A DNA stretch of 5,414 nucleotides. Origin: Nitrospirota bacterium. GTDB taxonomy: Bacteria; Nitrospirota; Thermodesulfovibrionia; Thermodesulfovibrionales; UBA6898. Positions 1 through 5,307 of the stretch are shown one piece after another. How positions within the stretch are numbered: the first letter of the stretch is position 1; each line of letters starts with the position of its first letter. The notes below the pieces were generated by a model. It had not been told where the DNA came from. It saw only the letters and a program-made list of their open reading frames with translations, and made no database searches. The position numbers were made by a program, and so were the translations under genes. Location: contig JAJYLU010000167.1 of NCBI GenBank assembly GCA_021787505.1, positions 1 to 5,414 on the forward strand. The letters are read 5' to 3'.

Positions 1-1734
1 ATTGTCGGCGCCCTCCGCAGGGGTCACATCCACTATCCTCCCCTCGAAAAGTTCGAGGGCCTCCCTGATCAAAGGCTCATCCATCACTTTCTCCTTCAGG
101 TCTCTCTTCCGGACACTTTTTTTATGCGACGTTGTGAGTTTGATCCTGAGTTCCCTCCCCGCCTCTTCCGACACAATCTTTTCGAGTGTCTTCAGTTCCT
201 TCCTGATCGACTCTTCAAAAACGGCCTGCCCGCCGTTCAGCGAAAGAAAGAGTTCGTCTCCCCGTATCTCTGCGTTTGCATGCAGGAGTTTCGACGCCAG
301 CGGGGGGTCGACTTTTGCGACAGTCCTCTCCCACACGTCCTGGCCGCCCATCTCCGACGGCGGGCGCTCTTCGTCACCGCCTTCCTCCCCGGCGCCGGTC
401 TCGTCCGGGGATTCATCCGTTTCCTGCGCTGCGGCATCCTCTTCGGGCGCATCGCCTTCTTCCCCTCCCGCTTCTTCATGCTGCTCTTTCGAAGCAGCAG
501 AGTCAGGCACCGAAGGTCTGCTCACAGCCGCCTTCGGCTTCGGGCGGGGTCCATCCTTCATTTTCGGGCCTGCGGTCCTTTCCGGCACCATCGCAGGTCG
601 CCCGGCAAGACGGCCGATATTCTCAATGACTTCGCTTATCGGTTTCAGGCCGCTTAGGAAGCTCGCCCTGATGAGTGCCATCTCCAGCGCGAGACGGGGC
701 GACGACGCACTTCTCACCTCTGTCTCGGACTTCATAATTTCCGAGAGCATCAGCGTCAACTGGTCCTCGGACGACGCCGATACGATCTCTTTGACCGTAT
801 CGATCTCTTCCGCGCTCATATCAAGGACATCCTCAGGCTTCTTCATTACGCTCGCCACGAGGAGGTCCCGGAAGAACTGGATGAGTTCCTTCGAAAAAGC
901 CCGTATGTCGGTCCCCTGTTCGACAAGGTCTTCGATTGTCGCGAGTATCCCGACCCTGTCCCCGCAAATGAGGGCCTCTGAGACCTTCGAGAGGAGACCG
1001 AAATCGGCGATACCGAGGAGGCCCTTGACGCTCTCTTCGGTTATCTCGGTGGAAAAGGCGGACACCTGGTCGAGGATGGTAAGCGAGTCGCGCATGCTTC
1101 CGTCCGCGGCCCGGGCAACTAGGCCGAGCGCCGCGGCGGAAATGTTGAGACCCTCCGCATCTGAGATTTCCTTGAGCTGCGCCTTGATCACGCTGCTCGA
1201 TATCCTCCTGAACGGCATATGCTGGCAGCGCGAGAGCACCGTGGCCGGTATCTTCTTCATTTCCGTCGTCGCGAGCACGAAGAGAACGTGCGAAGGCGGT
1301 TCCTCCAGTGTCTTCAGCAAGGCGTTAAAGGCGGAACCGGAGAGCATATGGACCTCATCGATGATATAGACCTTGTACCTCCCGCCGGACGGCGCGTACT
1401 TCACCCGCTCCCGGAGGTCCCGGATGTCGTCGACGCTGTTGTTCGACGCGCCGTCGATCTCTATGACATCGACGGAGGAGCCGTCCGTGATCGACGTGCA
1501 GGAATCGCAGACGCCGCAGGGTAGAGGCGTCGGCCCTTCTTTACAGTTGAGCGCCTTTGCAAGAATACGGGCCGAAGACGTCTTTCCGACCCCGCGGGGA
1601 CCGGAAAAGAGGTAGGCGTGTGCGATCTTCCCCTGGAGAATCGCGTTCTTCAGGATACGCGTGATAGGCGCCTGGCCGACGAGATCGTCAAACCCTTTGG
1701 GTCTCCATTTTCTTGCTAATACGAGATAGCCCAT
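1..1734 (-). CDS. dnaX: DNA polymerase III subunit gamma/tau (DnaX), 3' end beyond window
   Basis: This is the ATPase of the clamp loader, which opens and loads the beta sliding clamp and, as tau, links polymerase cores to the DnaB helicase. I translated 578 codons from the ATG at 1734 without a stop. Seen in order: an N-terminus MGYLVLARKWRP typical of DnaX, Walker A GPRGVGKTS (45-53, K51), a zinc module C64/C73/C76/C79, Walker B VYIIDEVHM (122-130), sensor-1 LATTE (154-158), the SRC arginine-finger motif (168-170) and sensor-2 GSMRDSL (212-218). Residues about 243-375 fit collar domain III. Residues about 380-462 form a low-complexity linker, first rich in Pro and Lys and then very acidic. 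A folded C-terminal domain runs from about 465. The start is fixed by homology, because only a weak ribosome site is visible. The SRP RNA gene lies 79 bases upstream, a known arrangement. A long open frame on the opposite strand is a shadow. Confidence 0.96.
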   Translation of the reverse strand, partial: MGYLVLARKWRPKGFDDLVGQAPITRILKNAILQGKIAHAYLFSGPRGVGKTSSARILAKALNCKEGPTPLPCGVCDSCTSITDGSSVDVIEIDGASNNSVDDIRDLRERVKYAPSGGRYKVYIIDEVHMLSGSAFNALLKTLEEPPSHVLFVLATTEMKKIPATVLSRCQHMPFRRISSSVIKAQLKEISDAEGLNISAAALGLVARAADGSMRDSLTILDQVSAFSTEITEESVKGLLGIADFGLLSKVSEALICGDRVGILATIEDLVEQGTDIRAFSKELIQFFRDLLVASVMKKPEDVLDMSAEEIDTVKEIVSASSEDQLTLMLSEIMKSETEVRSASSPRLALEMALIRASFLSGLKPISEVIENIGRLAGRPAMVPERTAGPKMKDGPRPKPKAAVSRPSVPDSAASKEQHEEAGGEEGDAPEEDAAAQETDESPDETGAGEEGGDEERPPSEMGGQDVWERTVAKVDPPLASKLLHANAEIRGDELFLSLNGGQAVFEESIRKELKTLEKIVSEEAGRELRIKLTTSHKKSVRKRDLKEKVMDEPLIREALELFEGRIVDVTPAEGADN

Positions 1735-1813
1735 ATTTCAAAATCAGTGACGCGCAAAAGACACAAGGGCCTCTTCCCGGACCGCCCATCCCTCATCGTA
1801 ACGCGTCCTTATT

Positions 1814-1925
1814 GCAGCCCACAGGCGACTTGCCGCGGCACACAGAAAAAAATGCTTATCGCTGCTTCCTTCCGGACCTGACGAGGTTCACACCTTCCTG
1901 TTGCGCAGGGCCGCCTGCGGGCTGC
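1814..1925 (-). ncRNA. ffs: Signal recognition particle RNA, small (4.5S) bacterial type
   Basis: This RNA binds Ffh and helps target nascent membrane and exported proteins to FtsY and SecYEG. The minus strand carries the near-invariant apical domain GGTCCGGAAGGAAGCAGC (about 1861-1878), with the GGAA tetraloop and the asymmetric and symmetric internal loops that bind the Ffh M domain. The ends form a 14-bp helix, GCAGCCCGCAGGCG with CGCCTGTGGGCTGC, containing one G-U pair. This sets the boundaries at 1925 and 1814 and gives about 112 nt. The length and lack of extra 5' helices mean no Alu domain, as in Gram-negative bacteria. A T7 run in the 3' arm (about 1846-1852) can pair with the purine stretch CAGGAAGG in the 5' arm through A-U and G-U pairs, so it belongs to the helix. 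The exact mature ends are inferred from pairing. Confidence 0.94.
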
Positions 1926-1948
1926 AAAAAAAACGCGACTCATGCCGC
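1926..1948 (-). terminator. Possible weak hairpin plus T8 abutting the 5' end of the SRP RNA
   Basis: On the minus strand GCGGC (1948-1944), loop ATGA and GTCGC (1939-1935) can form a 5-bp stem with one G-U pair. It is followed by G and eight T residues (1933-1926) that touch the first base of the SRP RNA helix. This resembles a short intrinsic terminator, or a processing or attenuation element in the ffs leader. The stem is weak, and no minus-strand gene upstream needs ending here, so chance is a real alternative. Confidence 0.22.
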
Positions 1949-1997
1949 CCCTGCCTTTCATGGGCATGATTCACGCAGCATCACGAAATGGTTTTCT

Positions 1998-2006
1998 ATT
2001 TTAGCA
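1998..2006 (-). promoter_or_regulatory. Candidate extended -10 promoter for ffs-dnaX
   Basis: The minus strand reads TGCTAAAAT at 2006-1998, matching the extended -10 pattern TGnTATAAT with one mismatch in the hexamer. No good -35 box lies at 16-18 bases. Transcription would start near 1991, about 65 bases before the mature SRP RNA end, so a leader would have to be trimmed. This is the best AT-rich candidate in the divergent region, but nothing beyond the motif supports it. Confidence 0.33.
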
Positions 2007-2052
2007 CATCCCCCGCGCAATTTGGCACCGGCGGACGACCCCATCGGCAAAT

Positions 2053-2081
2053 TTGACAACCCCACCGGATGGTGATAGCCT
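2053..2081 (+). promoter_or_regulatory. Candidate sigma-70 promoter for the small exported protein gene
   Basis: A perfect -35 box TTGACA (2053-2058) is followed after 17 bases by TAGCCT (2076-2081), a poor -10 that keeps T1, A2 and T6 of the consensus. A start near 2088 would leave a leader of about 35 bases before the strong ribosome site of the gene at 2124. The -35 and spacing are good and the -10 is weak, so an activator may be needed if the site is real. Confidence 0.38.
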
Positions 2082-2123
2082 TGGCTTAAAGGCCCTGTAA
2101 TAACACGACAGGAGGAGAAAACC

Positions 2124-2378
2124 ATGAAAGCGGATTCATTCATTAAAGTTGTCCTTTCCCTCATAGCCGCACTGCTTTTTCTGAACCTCGTCAACGGTCT
2201 GCTCGCCACGAGACAGGCGACTGCAGAACAGCCGGCAAGCCTCATAGGCAAGTACCAGATCTCATCCTGGGCCTCCTCTATCGGCACGTACGGCCACCAC
2301 AACGGATATTATGTACTCGACACGACCACCGGAAAAGTGGTCGAAACCCATGAGGACATCCACAAGCTGACGGAATAG
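2124..2378 (+). CDS. Small exported or membrane-anchored protein, function unknown
   Basis: An 84-residue protein. AGGAGG at 2110-2115 lies 8 bases before the ATG, an excellent ribosome site that makes this a real gene despite its size. Residues 6-29 form a hydrophobic segment after a charged start (MKADSFIK), fitting a signal peptide or N-terminal anchor. ATA (32-34) before E35 would suit signal peptidase I. The exported part is short, with GKYQISSW (42-49), a Gly/Tyr/His-rich stretch and YYVLDTTTGKVV (62-73). The arrangement GxYQ followed by VLDTxTGxV resembles small secreted bacterial proteins in which the second piece looks like one beta-hairpin or propeller-like strand pair. I recognise no named family. 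The gene stands alone, divergent from ffs-dnaX and convergent with the signalling operon. Confidence 0.8.
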   Translation: MKADSFIKVVLSLIAALLFLNLVNGLLATRQATAEQPASLIGKYQISSWASSIGTYGHHNGYYVLDTTTGKVVETHEDIHKLTE

Positions 2379-2388
2379 GGTCTCATTT

Positions 2389-2433
2389 CCGCCGGTTTGC
2401 GCGCACATATAAAACGGCGGCCTCTGCGAGAGG
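2389..2433. terminator. Hairpin pair in the convergent intergenic spacer
   Basis: CCGCCG (2389-2394) pairs with CGGCGG (2415-2420), and after one mismatch TTT (2396-2398) pairs with AAA (2411-2413). A second perfect hairpin, CCTCT-GCG-AGAGG (2421-2433), follows directly. Neither has a T tract at its foot in either direction, so these are not classic intrinsic terminators. Their place between two converging genes suggests a bidirectional, RNA-stabilising or Rho-assisted end for both transcripts. Confidence 0.35.
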
Positions 2434-2437
2434 GACG

Positions 2438-2469
2438 AGCGCCTCAATCTACGTATTTTTTAAGGCGCT
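2438..2469. repeat. Inverted repeat across the stop codon of the OmpA-like gene
   Basis: AGCGCCT (2438-2444) and AGGCGCT (2463-2469) are perfect 7-base inverted copies separated by 18 bases. The loop holds most of the stop codon (2446-2444), the last codons of the minus-strand gene and a T6 run on the plus strand. The repeat could cap the 3' end of the operon transcript or be chance. No T tract follows on the minus strand. Confidence 0.3.
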
Positions 2470-3091
2470 GAAGCACTTCTATGTGCAGTTGTTCGCTGGG
2501 GATGATCCTGACCTCGATCCTGTCCGCCCCACCCTTAGCCGGGTCTGCCGGCATCGCGGTTGCAGCGAAATACAATGAATATCTTTTTTCGAGGAGCGGC
2601 TCGGCCTTAAGAAGGGAATCCAGGACCATTGCAGACCTTTCCCTCATCCGCAACTTCATCTGCCGGTTCGTTCCTTCATCCGGCCCCATGGGATACCTGG
2701 CCACGATCAGGACAAGATCGACATGGGCGCGGAGATAGTCGTCGTTCAGCGCGGATACGAGCACTTTCCCGAGTCTTTTCACCATGGGCGAAGGAGAACC
2801 GCCCGCGCGGTCATGCCCTTCAAAACACACCGCGGGATCCACGAGGATCGTACCCATGACCAGACGGACTCCCCTGATGCCCGCGGGCTCGAATTCCTTT
2901 TTCAGAAAGGAGTTTACGGCATCGGTAAACTCACTTCTCGGTTGTGATATAGCGAGAGCAGGCTCCAGAAACCTCTGAATCTTTACGGCACGGTAATAAA
3001 GAAGTCCGCTCAGAAACATGATCCCGATGAGTGTGAGACTCATTATTGGCCCAGGGTGGAGAATAAATCCTTTTCCGTTCCCGTAATGCAT
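2444..3091 (-). CDS. One-TM protein with a degenerate OmpA/MotB-like C-terminal domain
   Basis: A 215-residue protein. The ATG at 3091 shares its A with the TGA of the preceding regulator gene (TGATG), and GAGG (3100-3097) lies 5 bases upstream, so translation is probably coupled. Residues 15-34 form one membrane helix after a short N-terminus. Residues about 72-198 follow the OmpA-like plan: a strand VRLVMGTILVDPAVCF (75-90), a helix (103-116), a strand VDLVLIVARYP (124-134), then TNRQMKLRMRERSAMVLDSL (141-160) in the place of the family N-x-x-L-x-x-x-R-A-x-x-V helix, and DRIEVRIIPS (190-199) in place of the last NRRVEIRI strand. The usual peptidoglycan-contact Asp/Arg pair is not clearly kept. 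Basic residues just after the helix (R34, K37, R40) leave the topology open. It may be a sensor partner, stator-like or envelope anchor for the kinase. The family call is from pattern only. Confidence 0.78.
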   Translation of the reverse strand: MHYGNGKGFILHPGPIMSLTLIGIMFLSGLLYYRAVKIQRFLEPALAISQPRSEFTDAVNSFLKKEFEPAGIRGVRLVMGTILVDPAVCFEGHDRAGGSPSPMVKRLGKVLVSALNDDYLRAHVDLVLIVARYPMGPDEGTNRQMKLRMRERSAMVLDSLLKAEPLLEKRYSLYFAATAMPADPAKGGADRIEVRIIPSEQLHIEVLQRLKKYVD

Positions 3092-3978
3092 CAGAACCTC
3101 GCCCCCAGAAGTCTCACGTTTTTCACCGCAGAGTCGAAATCCTGCTCGGACATCTCCGAGGGGTGATGGATCGCCTTGTTGCGAAGCCTCAGCACCTGCT
3201 GGAAGAGTCCCTTCTTGAACTGTCCGATACGGTGTAAACGCTCCAGCTCCTTCAGGCAGTCGTAGAGTCCCGACGGGGAGTGTCCGAGCATCTTCCTTGT
3301 GAATGCCCGCAACCGGGTTTCCAGGTAATGACCAAGAATGAGCGAAGCCACCACCTTCTCGCCCCTCCGGTAAAAATCCATCGCCTGTTCCGCGGATACG
3401 GCCCCCTTGAAAATATTTATGTTCTCGTCCGACTCCGCCTCGCCGGGAGCGGCCCTTTGTATCTTCTGGTATACCTCAAGACATTTGTCAAGCTCGTCCT
3501 TTTCGAGATAGGATTCGGCCAGAAGGAAGAGGTCCTTGACCTTGTCGGAGGCCCCCTTCTGTCTGAAGGCGAAGGAATACGCGCGGCGGAGCGCCTCGGT
3601 TTTGTCGTCCTTTTTGTCCAGCACGTCGAAATGTCTCGCCCAGCGCTTACTTTTCAATAGATTGTCTTTAGTAAAGCGGAAGAGCTGTTCGGAGACTTCG
3701 CTTTTGTTCAGCTTCCCGCTCACCACGATGATGTTGAGGGTCGGATAGTCTTCGAAGATCTCGGGAAGGTCGTCTATGCCCTCGTTCATCCTGTCGAACT
3801 CGATGTCGAGAGTCATCAGGTCGAAGAGCTGGTTTTTCAGGACCTCCTTCGCCTGCTTCACGCTCACGGCCTCGTAATACCTTATATCCTTCTCTTCCAG
3901 AGCCAGCGCGCGCTGGATCTCCATCTTCAGGAGTTCCCTGTCTTCATAATCATCGTCCGCGATCAGCACCTTAAACAT
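3091..3978 (-). CDS. Response regulator with receiver, TPR-like and C-terminal HEPN-like domains
   Basis: A 295-residue protein, cytoplasmic by composition. The receiver (1 to about 125) shows acidic pocket D9/D10, phospho-acceptor D58 in MTLDIEF, switch S87 in VVSGK and K109 in NLLKSK, spaced almost exactly as in CheY. Residues 147-179 form one TPR-like helix pair (LAESYLEKDELDKCLEVYQK). Residues about 197-292 are helical: a helix with E220 and R222, then RNKAIHH (266-272), where R266-x4-H271 with N267 after the Arg matches the HEPN RX4-6H motif, as in DUF4145-like proteins. There is no helix-turn-helix, so it should not be a transcription factor. The start at 3978 is chosen for its GGAGG ribosome site and because the receiver begins at once (MFKVLIADDD). 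An ATG at 4086 in frame would add 36 unsupported residues. It overlaps the kinase gene by 8 bases. The likely role is phospho-controlled RNA cleavage or protein interaction, which is inference. Confidence 0.88.
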   Translation of the reverse strand: MFKVLIADDDYEDRELLKMEIQRALALEEKDIRYYEAVSVKQAKEVLKNQLFDLMTLDIEFDRMNEGIDDLPEIFEDYPTLNIIVVSGKLNKSEVSEQLFRFTKDNLLKSKRWARHFDVLDKKDDKTEALRRAYSFAFRQKGASDKVKDLFLLAESYLEKDELDKCLEVYQKIQRAAPGEAESDENINIFKGAVSAEQAMDFYRRGEKVVASLILGHYLETRLRAFTRKMLGHSPSGLYDCLKELERLHRIGQFKKGLFQQVLRLRNKAIHHPSEMSEQDFDSAVKNVRLLGARF

Positions 3979-5026
3979 ACAGGGATTCCTCCACGTATGG
4001 AAGGTTGATGATGATTTCGGTCCCGACCCCGGGCCTCGTATATTCCTTCCCGATCCTGATCTTTCCCGCATGGAGGCCGACCACATATTTTGCGTAATAG
4101 AGTCCCCGTCCCCATCCCTCCCGGGAGCCCTCTCCCATTTTCCCCATATAAAAACAGCGGTCCGCCTGTTGCTCGTCCATCCCTATCCCCTCGTCACGAA
4201 ACGAGAGAGAGACGTACCTTCTGGCCCCGTCGACATCAATCGAACAGGCGATAGAGATTCGGGCACGCGGCTGCTCCCTTTTTTTGTACTTGATGGCATT
4301 GTCGACGAGGTTCTCGAATACCGTCTTCAGGAGCGTCTGCGATGCGAATATCGCCGGAGGCGCGATGGGAGAGTCTTTCCGAAAGGAGAGGTCCGCAAGA
4401 TCCCCGAACTGTTGGGACAGCGCCGAAAGCATTTCTCCCAGGTCCACCCTCGTAAAATCGACAAGGCCGGCTTCGCGCTCGTCCGAAATTTTTTTGAAGA
4501 TATCGATGTCCGCAAAGAGCTTCTCGAACGTCCCGTAGACCCTTGCCTTTGCGTCTTCCGGGAGACCGGACAGCAGGTCGATCCTGCGTTTTATCCTCCC
4601 GAGGTTGTTCTTAAACTCATGCCCGATCGTGGCAGAGATGTAACGGATAAATTCATTCCGTCTCGCAATCTCGCGGTTCTTGAGGAGGAGGAGTCTGTTT
4701 TCCTGGGTCTTTCTCTGCTTCTGCTGATACACGAGCGTCAGGTAAACACTGAAGATCGCGAAGGAACCTACAAGTACTACGAGCGCGTAGTATGCCACCC
4801 TGTTCGATGAATCCAGCAATCCCTGCATGATCGAAAGGCGCTCCCCGAGTGTCGTCATGGCAGGGACATTTCCGAGTCCTTTCCAGGGCATCAGCAGCGG
4901 CAGGAGGCGATCGAAGGGGGGAAAGAACTTTTCAAAATATACCATTCCCGAGATGGCCCAGATGAGGACCATCACGAGTAGCATTGCCGCATACCGCACG
5001 ATGTGAATGACCACGGACCGAGACAT
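3971..5026 (-). CDS. Membrane sensor histidine kinase
   Basis: A 351-residue kinase from the ATG at 5026. A TTG two codons upstream (5032) is an alternative start, and no clear ribosome site separates them. Residue numbers here count from the TTG form (353). Two membrane helices (about 13-33 and 79-101) enclose an external loop of about 45 residues with no known sensor fold. A short coiled linker (103-126) leads to the H-box GHEFKNNL with phospho-acceptor H138; Asn stands where many kinases have Pro. The catalytic domain follows: N-box ENLVDNAIKY (240-249), G1 DEGIGM (280-285), G2 GWGRGL (306-311) and G3 GVGTEI (335-340). All key ATP-binding residues are present, so it should be active. It overlaps the regulator gene by 8 bases (ATGTTTAA), and the aminotransferase gene ends 12 bases upstream. 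The cognate partner is therefore very likely the receiver protein downstream. The signal sensed is unknown. Confidence 0.93.
   Translation of the reverse strand: MSRSVVIHIVRYAAMLLVMVLIWAISGMVYFEKFFPPFDRLLPLLMPWKGLGNVPAMTTLGERLSIMQGLLDSSNRVAYYALVVLVGSFAIFSVYLTLVYQQKQRKTQENRLLLLKNREIARRNEFIRYISATIGHEFKNNLGRIKRRIDLLSGLPEDAKARVYGTFEKLFADIDIFKKISDEREAGLVDFTRVDLGEMLSALSQQFGDLADLSFRKDSPIAPPAIFASQTLLKTVFENLVDNAIKYKKREQPRARISIACSIDVDGARRYVSLSFRDEGIGMDEQQADRCFYMGKMGEGSREGWGRGLYYAKYVVGLHAGKIRIGKEYTRPGVGTEIIINLPYVEESLYV
3988..3992 (-). promoter_or_regulatory. Ribosome binding site that fixes the regulator start
   Basis: GGAGG on the minus strand ends 9 bases before the ATG at 3978, inside the last codons of the kinase gene. 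It decides for the internal start over the in-frame ATG at 4086 and implies that regulator translation is set up within the kinase reading frame. Confidence 0.75.
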
Positions 5027-5038
5027 GCTCAATTCTAA

Positions 5039-5305
5039 CTAATCATCGGCATCTTTTTCATCCATGCGGCCGGACCCCTGAGGTGCGAGCAACGCACGCA
5101 TGAGTCTTGCCAGTTTTATATTCTTGTCATGCCCCAGCACGGACATTCTCAAAAAAGCCTCCCCAAACCCTTCGACGGCGCCGCAGTCCTGCACAAGAAA
5201 ACCTGCCCTTGCCAACGCCGCCGCAAATTCTTCGGGCCGTTTCAGCAATTTCAGGAGATACACGTTCGAATCCGACCCAAGAAAAGTGACGCCGCCCGCC
5301 CTTTC
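5039..5305 (-). CDS. PLP-dependent aminotransferase of HisC/CobD type, C-terminal part only
   Basis: This encodes the last 88 residues or so of a fold-type I aminotransferase, resembling histidinol-phosphate aminotransferase or threonine-phosphate decarboxylase. Seen: GGVTFLGSDSNVYLLKL, matching the family stretch that ends in S-x-x-N-x-x-L at the start of the small domain, then a helix (RPEEFAAALARAG), FLVQDCG in the position of the CobD-like V-R-D-C segment, and LRMSVLGHDKN, where the Arg corresponds to the substrate carboxylate-binding residue. The tail (QGSGRMDEKDADD) is charged and variable. The PLP lysine and most of the enzyme are absent. Upstream the frame loses family similarity near 5305 and meets a stop at 5374-5372, so the gene is cut at a join. 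Which of the two substrates applies cannot be told. It precedes the kinase by 12 bases or fewer and was probably co-transcribed with it. Confidence 0.72.
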   Translation of the reverse strand, partial: ERAGGVTFLGSDSNVYLLKLLKRPEEFAAALARAGFLVQDCGAVEGFGEAFLRMSVLGHDKNIKLARLMRALLAPQGSGRMDEKDADD

Positions 5306-5307
5306 GA

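Noticed and set aside
2..1369. A 455-codon open frame on the plus strand
   Set aside because: It is antisense to dnaX, which has every expected motif. The product is Ser/Arg-rich low-complexity sequence, typical of a shadow in GC-rich DNA.
1958..2302. A minus-strand frame of 114 codons opposite the small exported protein
   Set aside because: It overlaps the divergent promoter region and the plus-strand gene, which has the far better start signals. Its composition shows no domain.
3979..4086. A 36-residue N-terminal extension of the response regulator
   Set aside because: It lies within the kinase catalytic end, reads as Ser/Gly/Arg-rich shadow sequence and lacks a ribosome site. The internal ATG has GGAGG and starts directly with the receiver.
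4070..4810. A 246-codon open frame on the plus strand
   Set aside because: It is antisense to the histidine kinase catalytic region, which carries all H, N and G boxes. No ribosome site or family feature supports the plus strand.
5260..5282. A tRNA-like GTTCGAATCC stretch on the plus strand
   Set aside because: It resembles a T-arm loop, but the flanks cannot form the T stem, and no acceptor, D or anticodon arms are nearby. It codes for the SDSNV part of the aminotransferase on the other strand.
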